The notes beneath the pieces are model-generated. The model made no database searches. It was not told where the DNA came from and saw only the letters and a program-made list of their open reading frames with translations. From Methanobacteriota archaeon (GTDB lineage Archaea; Methanobacteriota; Methanobacteria; Methanobacteriales; Methanobacteriaceae), in NCBI GenBank assembly GCA_023409695.1, contig JAEYQZ010000153.1, positions 1 through 10,750 of the forward strand: a stretch of DNA of 10,750 nucleotides. Direction: 5' to 3'. The translations under genes were made by a program, and so were the position numbers. Below are positions 1-5,811 of this stretch, piece after piece. Position 1 is the first letter of the stretch. Each line of letters starts with the position of its first letter.

Positions 1-740
1 ACAGCATCTCTTACCTGGCTTATTTGTGCACATCCTGGTTTTTCGTAATCTTTGAATTTGTTAAGTGGTATGAGTGGAATTACGTTCATTAAAGAAGCCC
101 CTCGTTTTTTAACTTCCTTTGCAATATCGACTATATGCTTGTCGTTTAATCCTGGGATCAGTACAGCGTTAACCTTTACCACAACGTCTTTTTTTGCAAG
201 TTTTTCTATGCCTTCAAGCTGGTTTTTGGAGAGTATTTTGAATGCTTCTTCTCCTTTGTACATTTTACCGTCATAGAAAACTCCGCTGTAAATCTCTTTT
301 CCTATTTCAGGATCAACTGCGTTTACTGTAACTGTCACGGAATTTATACCTAATTCTGCAATTAGATCAGCTTTATCTGGTAAAAGAAGTCCGTTTGTAC
401 TCATACATTTTATAAGTTCAGGAAACTCCTCACCTGCACGTTTAAAGAATTCAAATGTTGCATCGTTAAACAGGGCATCTCCAGGGCCCGCAACACCCAC
501 AACAGCAATTGGCATTTCACCTGTAACTTTTCTAACGTGTTCTATTGCATCATCAACAGTCATAACTCTTGAAGCAACTCCTGGGCGGACTTCACATTTA
601 TTGATGTCCCTTGTACAGAAATTACATTGAATGTTACATTTTGGTGCAATTGGAACGTGGATTCTTCCAACTTTATCATGCATTTTTTCGTTAAAGCAGG
701 GGTGCACTTTTGTTATATGGGCAAACTTACTTTCTTGCAT
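1..740 (-). CDS. nifB: NifB-type radical SAM FeS-cluster (L-cluster) synthase, 3' end outside window
   Basis: Seen: 246 codons from ATG at 740, open to the window edge. The radical SAM motif is C35-x3-C39-x2-C42, preceded by H13-P14-C15 and followed by C49 and then RPG at 52-54. Further family landmarks are GPGD (85-88), C112 before STNG (114-117), TVNAVDPEIG (138-147), NAVLIPGLND (191-200) and NVIPLIP (219-225). Known: NifB fuses two [4Fe-4S] clusters with a SAM-derived carbide and a sulfur to make the [8Fe-9S-C] L-cluster (NifB-co); archaeal NifB is a stand-alone radical SAM domain of about 300 residues, so about 50 residues should be missing. H13, C15, C49 and C112 probably correspond to ligands of the extra clusters (inference). 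The start follows AAGGAGAT 8 nt upstream. It lies 30 bp behind mmp17 in the same operon, which points to a role in MCR activation rather than only nitrogen fixation. Other radical SAM enzymes are unlikely given the full motif set. Confidence 0.93.
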   Translation of the reverse strand, partial: MQESKFAHITKVHPCFNEKMHDKVGRIHVPIAPKCNIQCNFCTRDINKCEVRPGVASRVMTVDDAIEHVRKVTGEMPIAVVGVAGPGDALFNDATFEFFKRAGEEFPELIKCMSTNGLLLPDKADLIAELGINSVTVTVNAVDPEIGKEIYSGVFYDGKMYKGEEAFKILSKNQLEGIEKLAKKDVVVKVNAVLIPGLNDKHIVDIAKEVKKRGASLMNVIPLIPLNKFKDYEKPGCAQISQVRDA

Positions 741-770
741 ATTTATTATCTCCTTATGGGGGTTTAATTA

Positions 771-1322
771 TCATTTAAGTTCTTTAATCATCTCATCTCG
801 TTTTTCGATCCATTCCTCTTTGATTATTTCATCAGAACATACCATTGCAATAACATTGCCTTCTGATAAATGATCTATAACCCTAAAACCTTCAGGAATT
901 ATTCTGAATATAGCGTCGTATACCTTCTTTTTTAAATCCTCTTGAGGGTCGTGGACAGGAATTCCTTCCACTTTAACTTTAGGATTGTTTATTATAATCT
1001 CATATCTGCTGGGTTGTTCTATATTTTCCCTTCCTTCAATTTCCCACAATTTTTGAAGTAACTCGGGAAGATAAGTTTCATCTTTAACCCTTATATATAA
1101 ATTGTTTTCATCTTTTTTATATTCATACTCTGTAAAATCATCAATTGTAATAGGGGACGCAGCTTTTTCATATTCAACTACAATGATGAATACAGGTTCT
1201 CTAGGGTCTGCAAATACTTTCAAATCTCTAATTGCTCTTGAAACCTGGAGATCTTGTAAGGTCTGTCTTATAACCATTTCATAGACTTTTGCACCGTTTT
1301 CATCGTAGGATTCAACTATCAT
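771..1322 (-). CDS. mmp17: Methanogenesis marker protein 17 (MCR activation complex subunit)
   Basis: A 183-residue soluble acidic protein without signal peptide or membrane segment. The opening MIVESYDENGAKVYEMV, the ADPREPVFIIVVE segment (38-50) and the LWEIEGREN segment (92-100) are what I recognise as the Mmp17 family, and the length is typical. Known: in Methanococcus maripaludis Mmp17 copurifies with McrC, Mmp3, Mmp7 and the ATPase A2 in the complex that reduces MCR cofactor F430 to Ni(I). The single cysteine (C162, in MVCSDE) means this subunit cannot hold a conventional FeS cluster alone; any cluster would be shared with partners. ATG at 1322 is preceded by GGAGAT with 4 nt to the start. 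It sits 25 bp after mmp15 and 30 bp before nifB, so it is cotranscribed with both. The family call rests on recalled sequence pattern, not on a search. Confidence 0.85.
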   Translation of the reverse strand: MIVESYDENGAKVYEMVIRQTLQDLQVSRAIRDLKVFADPREPVFIIVVEYEKAASPITIDDFTEYEYKKDENNLYIRVKDETYLPELLQKLWEIEGRENIEQPSRYEIIINNPKVKVEGIPVHDPQEDLKKKVYDAIFRIIPEGFRVIDHLSEGNVIAMVCSDEIIKEEWIEKRDEMIKELK

Positions 1323-1347
1323 TTAATATCTCCATAATGCAATTGCT

Positions 1348-2577
1348 CTATTTTTTCCCTAGACCTGACACTAGAAGCGCAGCACCAACAGCACCTATGT
1401 ATTGTGAATTTTCTGGCACAATGACTTTGATGCCGCCAAGAACTGTACTTACAGCTTCTACAAGGCCTTCTACAAGTGATGTTCCCCCTACCTGAATCAG
1501 GGGCTCACGAACATCAATTTCTTGGAGCTGCTGTTCATAAACCTGTTCTGCTACAGAGTAACAGGCAGCGGCTGCCACGTCTTCTTTTGTACCTCCTGCA
1601 GCAAGTGAAGTAACCAGATCCTGAATACCAAATACCATACAGTAACTGTTTAAAAGGACATTTTTGTAATTTCCTTTTAAAGCCAGTGCTCCAAGTTCGC
1701 TTATATCAACACCAAGTCTTCGGGAAGTTATTTCCAGGAACCGTCCTGATGCTCCTGCACAGATTCCTCCCATGGTGAAGTTATCTGGAATTCCGTTATT
1801 AACAGTTATAACCTTGTTATCCATACCACCGATGTCTAACACAGTAGCTTCACCTTTTTGACTGTCTGCAAGGTAAACTGCTCCTTTTGAGTTTACACTG
1901 AGTTCTTCCTGAATTAATTCGGCATTATAGTGTTTTCCTATGGTCAGCCTCCCATATCCAGTTACACCCATACCGTCAACATCGTCTAATTTATATCCAG
2001 TTCCCTCAAAGGCGCTTTTCATCCCGTCTTCTGCAGACTTGATGACATCAGTTGTTGGAAGCCAGCCTGTACCTATTATCTTATTATTTTCCATTAAAGT
2101 AACTTTTGTGGTGGTTGAACCTGAATCTATTCCAATTGTGAGGCCGTTCTGCTTTTCACGTGCAAGAAGACTTTTTCTAGCAACAATTGTTGTCAGTGCT
2201 TCCATTCTTATGAAAAGCTCGTCAGCCTTGGTTTTTTCTGTAAATGAATAGGTTACAACTGGTAAGTTAGTTTGGGACTGTATAAGTCTTCTCAGCTCGT
2301 TTCTAACCAGTGCACCCTCTGCACATCTAAAGCAGGTTGCAATAAATACTGCATCTGCAGTTGATTTTCCTTCAACCAGGGACATTGCCCTTGCTATCAT
2401 AAGCTTGATACCGCTGCTTGCAGCAGCAAAACCGAATTTTTCATAAGCTTCATCAATATAATCTAAATCTGCCTCTGGAATAACAATTTCCGCGTCAAAA
2501 GTCGCGGCAGCTTTTTCTATTTCCTTTTGAATACCACTGTATTCTGGTCCGCAGGATATTTGGGCTATCTTAACCAT
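1348..2577 (-). CDS. mmp15: Methanogenesis marker protein 15: 2-hydroxyacyl-CoA dehydratase activase-type ATPase (HgdC/BcrA/BadF fold)
   Basis: 409 residues in two parts. Residues 1-135 form an N-terminal domain with C9 and a C82-x2-C85 motif (TCFRCAEGA). Residues 147-405 are an ASKHA ATPase domain: phosphate-1 GIDSGSTTTK (149-158), TGYGR (206-210), phosphate-2 DIGGMDNK (248-255), CAGASGRFLE (273-282) with C273, NSYCMVFG (310-317) with C313, and adenosine motif VGGTS (363-367). Known: in HgdC-type activases two cysteines about 39 residues apart (CAAGTGRF and NSTCTVF) bind one [4Fe-4S] cluster bridging a homodimer, and ATP hydrolysis lowers its potential. C273 and C313 (40 apart) match that layout. 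Family length is about 400. ATG at 2577 overlaps the mmp5 stop by 8 bp and is preceded by GGAGG, indicating coupled translation. The physiological electron acceptor is not settled by the sequence. Confidence 0.91.
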   Translation of the reverse strand: MVKIAQISCGPEYSGIQKEIEKAAATFDAEIVIPEADLDYIDEAYEKFGFAAASSGIKLMIARAMSLVEGKSTADAVFIATCFRCAEGALVRNELRRLIQSQTNLPVVTYSFTEKTKADELFIRMEALTTIVARKSLLAREKQNGLTIGIDSGSTTTKVTLMENNKIIGTGWLPTTDVIKSAEDGMKSAFEGTGYKLDDVDGMGVTGYGRLTIGKHYNAELIQEELSVNSKGAVYLADSQKGEATVLDIGGMDNKVITVNNGIPDNFTMGGICAGASGRFLEITSRRLGVDISELGALALKGNYKNVLLNSYCMVFGIQDLVTSLAAGGTKEDVAAAACYSVAEQVYEQQLQEIDVREPLIQVGGTSLVEGLVEAVSTVLGGIKVIVPENSQYIGAVGAALLVSGLGKK

Positions 2578-3016
2578 TTTTTTCCTCCAGTGAGTCTAAA
2601 AAAGTGTTAATCTTGTTTACCATTTCTATGGCTTCTTCTCTTGTAGTTGGATATTGAAGTTCAAGTATAGGGATGTCCTTCTTCCTTAAATAATACATGG
2701 AAAGTTCATTTGTTCTGGCGCAGCCTATACAACCAAATCCATAAGGCGCTTCCTGCATGATTATTGCAGCTTCTGCTTCATCTATTAAAGGCCCAAATAT
2801 GGCCATTCTGCCCCTTACACCTGATGGTACTTCAATGGCTGCATATTTAAGTCCTTTTATTGGTTCTGCTTCAGTTATGTTGAGTGGAGGTGAATCTATC
2901 TCCACATCTGTAACTTTTTTTCTTACTTCTTTCATTAGTGAAAGTGGTTCATGTCCTCGTCGTTCAACCAAATCAGATAAAATTAATGAATTTGGAGGGA
3001 ATATAGCTATTTTCAA
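2570..3016 (-). CDS. mmp5: Methanogenesis marker protein 5, TTG start
   Basis: 148 residues, soluble. MKIAIFPPNSLILSDLVERRGHEPL at the N-terminus and GFGCIGCARTNELSMYYL (93-110) are the features I associate with Mmp5, a methanogen-restricted family of unknown function. The only cysteines are C96 and C99, in CxxC. The C-terminal third reads as strand, CxxC-A, helix, DIPILELQYP strand, then a helix ending in NKINTFLDSL. This resembles the C82/C85 region of Mmp15 and, more distantly, the C-terminal part of 2-hydroxyacyl-CoA dehydratase/benzoyl-CoA reductase cluster subunits (inference). The start is TTG at 3016: it is the first codon giving the family N-terminus and has AGGAGA 7 nt upstream, while the nearby ATG (3023) hits a stop after three codons. 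The stop overlaps mmp15. Confidence is lower for the marker number than for methanogen restriction. Confidence 0.8.
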   Translation of the reverse strand: MKIAIFPPNSLILSDLVERRGHEPLSLMKEVRKKVTDVEIDSPPLNITEAEPIKGLKYAAIEVPSGVRGRMAIFGPLIDEAEAAIIMQEAPYGFGCIGCARTNELSMYYLRKKDIPILELQYPTTREEAIEMVNKINTFLDSLEEKNG

Positions 3017-3023
3017 TTAAACA

Positions 3024-3029
3024 TCTCCT
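3024..3029 (-). promoter_or_regulatory. Ribosome binding site for the TTG start of mmp5
   Basis: AGGAGA on the minus strand lies 7 nt before TTG (3016-3014). It decides the start because no in-frame ATG exists near the conserved N-terminus, and the out-of-frame ATG at 3023 terminates at once. Confidence 0.7.
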
Positions 3030-3088
3030 GAACTGTTAATCTAAATAAGTCTCCTTTTATTTTTTAATTTGTAAGATTCATTATCATA

Positions 3089-3472
3089 CTAATAAAATTC
3101 ACCTTTAGGTGTTTCAGATTTTATGAGGTCTGGTCTTCTTGCTATCTGCATAAGATCGCTGAATATTCCTCTTGTTAAATCTACAATTCCTATCGCGCTG
3201 ATAACTTCATTTCTTTCAATTACAGGAACAACCACTACTGGAATTCCTTCATAAACACCAGTTTCTGGCGTTTCATGGATTAGTTTACCTGTTTGTAACG
3301 CTTTTTCCAGAATAGGGCCGGTATAATCATAATCTATAATCTCACCCTCTTCTATTCTAACTCCATTGGAGTTTTTAGAGCGCATTGTTATGGGTAATTC
3401 ATTCACAAGCTGGTGGATAGCAAGTGCAATTGGGGCTATCTCTTTACTATTTGAAGAAGAAGTTATCTGCAT
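3089..3472 (-). CDS. DUF2111 family protein, methanogen-specific, function unknown
   Basis: 127 residues from the second ATG (3472); an ATG three codons earlier (3481) is possible, but there AGAGG sits only 1 nt from the start, while it is about 10 nt from the ATG at 3472. The pattern LPITMRSKNSNGVRIEEGEIIDYDYTGPILEKAL, then GVYEGIPVVVVPVIERNEVISAIGIVDLTRG near the C-terminus, matches my recollection of the DUF2111 family of methanogens. The alternating strand pattern with VVVPVIE and AIGIVDLT resembles a PAS/GAF-like or Roadblock-like sensory fold (inference only). There is no cysteine, signal peptide or membrane segment. It lies between mmp6 (122-bp gap carrying palindromic repeats) and mmp5 (72-bp gap), in the same orientation, so it is probably cotranscribed with the markers. 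A regulatory or chaperone role is possible but not shown. Confidence 0.75.
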   Translation of the reverse strand: MQITSSSNSKEIAPIALAIHQLVNELPITMRSKNSNGVRIEEGEIIDYDYTGPILEKALQTGKLIHETPETGVYEGIPVVVVPVIERNEVISAIGIVDLTRGIFSDLMQIARRPDLIKSETPKGEFY

Positions 3473-3490
3473 TTTTATCATTCCTCTTAA

Positions 3491-3510
3491 TATTTTTTAT
3501 AAAATATATG
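3491..3510 (-). promoter_or_regulatory. Possible internal TATA box upstream of DUF2111-mmp5-mmp15-mmp17-nifB
   Basis: The minus strand reads CATATATTTTATAAAAAATA here, 10-38 nt before the DUF2111 start, immediately downstream of the palindromic repeat element. It could give a second, short-leader transcript for the distal half of the cluster. AT-rich intergenic DNA produces such matches by chance, so support is weak. Confidence 0.3.
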
Positions 3511-3530
3511 AGCTTAGGATTGATTTTAGG

Positions 3531-3601
3531 GCCTGAAATCATAGATTTCGTAGATTTACAAAATTAATATTTTGTAGCAGCAAAATCATAGATTTCGTAG
3601 G
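3531..3601. repeat. Small palindromic repeat element between mmp6 and DUF2111
   Basis: Two exact copies of an 18-nt sequence, AAATCATAGATTTCGTAG (3536-3553 and 3583-3600), flank a central palindrome (TACAAAAT-TAAT-ATTTTGTA, 3557-3576). Each 18-mer is itself a hairpin with loop ATA (GAAATC/GATTTC at 3535-3549). GCAAAATC plus a three-base loop plus GATTT (3580-3595) resembles the hairpin at 9814-9832 in the large array, so these are probably members of one dispersed repeat family. No U-run follows, so it does not look like a simple terminator. Confidence 0.65.
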
Positions 3602-3603
3602 GT

Positions 3604-4035
3604 TTACTTTTCACTTTCTTCTATGAGCTTTTTGAATTCATCGGGTGAAATTTTCTTTGGTTTTTCCACATGGACTTCCCGTGGATTTTCAAGCGCTTCA
3701 CTTAAGCAGTCCAGCAGTTCATATTCTTTTTCAAGCTGATGGAAACCTTCTCTTGCTGCCCCTCTTTTGGCTCTGCAACGCCTTGTATCTCCTGGTGGAA
3801 ATCCTCTGTCTTTTGTAAATATATTGCAGGGATCTAATTCCCTTATTTTAGTTATGGCTTCTTTTACGACAGGTTCATCTCCGTGTATTATAGCTCCATA
3901 ACATGTTGATTTAATGGTAAGTGGAAGTTCCATCATATGAATTTTTTGAACCAGTTCTGTCTGATTTATTTGTGCAGATGGCCCCAGTACTATCATACGG
4001 GTAACTTTAGAATTTTCAGGGTTTTCTTGCGACAT
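3604..4035 (-). CDS. mmp6: Methanogenesis marker protein 6
   Basis: 143 residues from ATG at 4035 (MSQENPENSK). The open frame extends upstream to an ATG at 4074, but that would push the overlap with mmp3 to 59 bp and add a basic, unfamily-like MKTLKNLKRG; the 4035 start has GAGGGGG about 10 nt upstream. Landmarks: STCYGAIIHGDEPVV (44-58), DPCNIFTKDRGFPPGDTRRCRAKRG (68-92) and GFHQLEKEYELLDCL (97-111), with cysteines at 45, 70, 87 and 110. The FPPGDxRRCRAxR block is what I recognise as Mmp6, a family restricted to methanogens and related MCR-bearing archaea with no assigned reaction. Four cysteines among 143 residues leave metal or cluster binding possible. The gene starts inside the end of mmp3 (20-bp overlap), implying coupled translation. 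Confidence 0.82.
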   Translation of the reverse strand: MSQENPENSKVTRMIVLGPSAQINQTELVQKIHMMELPLTIKSTCYGAIIHGDEPVVKEAITKIRELDPCNIFTKDRGFPPGDTRRCRAKRGAAREGFHQLEKEYELLDCLSEALENPREVHVEKPKKISPDEFKKLIEESEK

Positions 4036-5551
4036 AAACGGTTGCCCCCTCTTTAAATTTTTCAAGGTTTTCAAGTCCTTTTACAATATTACCAACAACA
4101 TTGGTCCCTGCAAACGGTTCTCCCGTAGGACCAAATTCATTGTTATCCTCGAATCTTACTCCAATCATCCCAACATGCCTTCTTGACATGTTAGTTATTC
4201 CTATTTGGCCTGCATTTACGCATTGCGAAGGAATATTCTCTGGAACAAGTCCTCTTGCTTCTTTGGCTTTTCCTTCAAACATCATAACTTTCATTCCGGG
4301 GAATGCGAAATGGACTTTAAGTGATCCTATTGGGGAATCAAGAAGTCCTGTAACTTTTTGGAAGTACCATGAAGATCTTGGAGCATTATTATCTATATCG
4401 ATATAAATTATTTCATCTTCTTTAACTCCAAGTGTTTTTACGCTTTTGCTGCTGATAATTTCAGTTGTATACACTGGATTTTGACCTACAACTATTGCAT
4501 TATCATCATCCAGGCCGTCACGTATTTGTTCTATGCCTCGTGAAGACAAATATTCTTCTGCTTCTTTTTGAGTCATAGAAAGTGTCATTACTCTTTCAGG
4601 GTCTGCTTTAACTGTGATGTAATCTCCTGTATTTGCAATATCTAACAGCTGCATTCCTTTATCCACGTGCCCTATAACTGTATGTGGTGGTGTGGAGACC
4701 CTGTCTTCTCTGTAAATATAGACTCGTCCAATTCCTTTACCTGTATTTCTAAGAGTAACTGTTCCTCGTGTTCTTTGATCTACATATTCTGAAGGTTTTG
4801 AAAGTCCTTGTAGCCTATAAAATCCTACAAATGAATTTGATTCATAATCTACTTTGAGTTTACCTTCCTCAGCTAATGCGAAGAAATGTTCAACAGACTG
4901 TGGAGATTTGAATTCTGGCTTAATTAGAGCATAAGTAAATAATTCGTTCCCATCGCTAATGGGTGTATCTAAATCGATTACTGTAGCACTTTTTACAGTA
5001 CTGCTTCGCTCTATAACTGGTTTAATTTCCTTTATTGTATCGTCGTCTGTGAGATTAAGGAGAGTTCGTTTACCTCCAAGTACCCTGGCAAAAACTCCGT
5101 TGGTTCCTTCGGGAACACCATATACTGCTTCATGCTTGGTTTTACTTAAAATAATATGGGTTGAATCCGCAGTAAAACCAGATAAACTTATAATAACATC
5201 CCATTTTCCATATTTATGTTCGTCTCTTGTTGGAGTAAGGTTTGTTATAATGGGTCCAAGAGAAACTTCACTTGAGGTCGTCCATCTTACCTCCTGATTC
5301 TCAAACTCTTTATACATGTTTTTCCATACTTCAACTAGATCTGAAGGGCCGTTTTCCAGTAACTCAATTATTATGCTTCCCTTGTTGGTTTTTATTTTGT
5401 ATTTATTCACGTGTTTTTCAAATTCTTCTTTACCCTTAATAACACTGAGGACGCAGCCTTCCATATATGGTGCATTTGCAGCTTTGATAGCATCTTTAAT
5501 TGTAGAACCTTCAGGGAGGTCTATTTCTTCTCCATTGACCCTTACAAACAT
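4016..5551 (-). CDS. mmp3: Methanogenesis marker protein 3 (UPF0288, cyclophilin-like), MCR activation complex subunit
   Basis: 511 residues, full length for the family. Residues 1-65 look like a ThiS/MoaD-type beta-grasp (MFVRVNGEEIDLPEGSTIKDAI). The middle and C-terminal parts carry two cyclophilin-like endings, HTVIGHVDKGMQLLDIANTGD (290-310) and TNVVGNIVKGLENLEKFKEGA (483-503), consistent with the known assignment of this family to predicted cyclophilin-type peptidyl-prolyl isomerases. Cysteines are C33 (MEGCVLS) and C444 (PSQCVNAGQIGITN). Known: Mmp3 belongs to the MCR activation complex with McrC, Mmp7, Mmp17 and A2. ATG at 5551 is preceded by GAGGAG with 6 nt spacing. It is the first gene of the seven-gene run and is preceded by 260 bp of non-coding DNA with a palindrome and direct repeats, so it likely carries the main promoter. 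Whether it isomerises prolines is not shown. Confidence 0.93.
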   Translation of the reverse strand: MFVRVNGEEIDLPEGSTIKDAIKAANAPYMEGCVLSVIKGKEEFEKHVNKYKIKTNKGSIIIELLENGPSDLVEVWKNMYKEFENQEVRWTTSSEVSLGPIITNLTPTRDEHKYGKWDVIISLSGFTADSTHIILSKTKHEAVYGVPEGTNGVFARVLGGKRTLLNLTDDDTIKEIKPVIERSSTVKSATVIDLDTPISDGNELFTYALIKPEFKSPQSVEHFFALAEEGKLKVDYESNSFVGFYRLQGLSKPSEYVDQRTRGTVTLRNTGKGIGRVYIYREDRVSTPPHTVIGHVDKGMQLLDIANTGDYITVKADPERVMTLSMTQKEAEEYLSSRGIEQIRDGLDDDNAIVVGQNPVYTTEIISSKSVKTLGVKEDEIIYIDIDNNAPRSSWYFQKVTGLLDSPIGSLKVHFAFPGMKVMMFEGKAKEARGLVPENIPSQCVNAGQIGITNMSRRHVGMIGVRFEDNNEFGPTGEPFAGTNVVGNIVKGLENLEKFKEGATVYVARKP

Positions 5552-5618
5552 TAAATCTCCTCATAGACTAATTTTATGAATGATTTATTTAGATCGAGTA
5601 ATCTTTCCTTTTTGAATT

Positions 5619-5637
5619 ATATCTATAATATTTATGG
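5619..5637 (-). promoter_or_regulatory. Probable TATA region of the mmp3 operon
   Basis: Minus-strand CATAAATATTATAGATATA is the best TATA-like match in the 260-bp gap before mmp3. Transcription would begin near 5595-5600, leaving a leader of about 45-50 nt that ends in GAGGAG. It directly abuts the palindrome at 5639-5658. Confidence 0.5.
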
Positions 5638-5638
5638 A

Positions 5639-5658
5639 ACTGTTTAATTGTAAACAGT
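5639..5658. promoter_or_regulatory. Operator-like perfect palindrome upstream of mmp3 TATA
   Basis: ACTGTTTAATTGTAAACAGT: perfect 8-bp arms around a 4-nt centre. It lies where the BRE/upstream edge of the mmp3 TATA box would be, a place where a bound dimeric regulator would interfere with or recruit TBP/TFB. It does not match the GGAA-N6-TTCC operator of NrpR. A transcript hairpin is possible, but no U-run follows on either strand. Confidence 0.5.
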
Positions 5659-5674
5659 CAGATATTTGCAGCAG

Positions 5675-5710
5675 TTCAATTCCTTAATCACACTGCTTAA
5701 ATTTATTTAA
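5675..5710. repeat. Direct repeat copy 1 in the mmp2-mmp3 intergenic region
   Basis: 36 nt beginning TTCAATTCCTTAATCACACT and ending in TTTATTTAA. The first 26 nt are identical to copy 2 at 5738, and the remainder differs only by one A. It has GCAG at 5671-5674 to its left, which pairs with its internal CTGC, giving a weak inverted repeat. Confidence 0.8.
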
Positions 5711-5737
5711 TTTATTCAAACAATATATTCACAGTGA

Positions 5738-5772
5738 TTCAATTCCTTAATCACACTGCTTAATTTATTTAA
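5738..5772. repeat. Direct repeat copy 2 in the mmp2-mmp3 intergenic region
   Basis: 35 nt, second copy, with a 63-nt period relative to copy 1. Together with the flanking CAGTGATT (5732-5739) it forms an imperfect inverted repeat with AATCACACTG. Both copies lie upstream of the mmp3 TATA region and downstream of the mmp2 stop. Confidence 0.8.
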
Positions 5773-5811
5773 ACATCATATGTCTAATAATTTATGTTGC
5801 CTGCTGTAATT

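Noticed and set aside
52..276. Plus-strand ORFs opposite the marker genes (also 631-873, 1102-1284, 1289-1495, 1940-2251, 2757-3020, 4101-4406, 4959-5297, 5316-5579, 6230-6565, 7169-7516, 7594-7833, 8290-8505)
   Set aside because: All lie antisense to well-supported genes, lack SD sequences and have hydrophobic Ser/Phe-rich translations typical of reverse-frame shadows.
4036..4074. Longer mmp6 start at 4074
   Set aside because: It would extend the overlap with mmp3 to 59 bp, lacks a well-placed SD, and adds a basic tail; the ATG at 4035 has GAGGGGG upstream.
5675..5772. Minimal CRISPR (two repeats, 37-nt spacer)
   Set aside because: Only two copies, not identical at one end, spacer as AT-rich as the surroundings, no further repeats and no cas genes.
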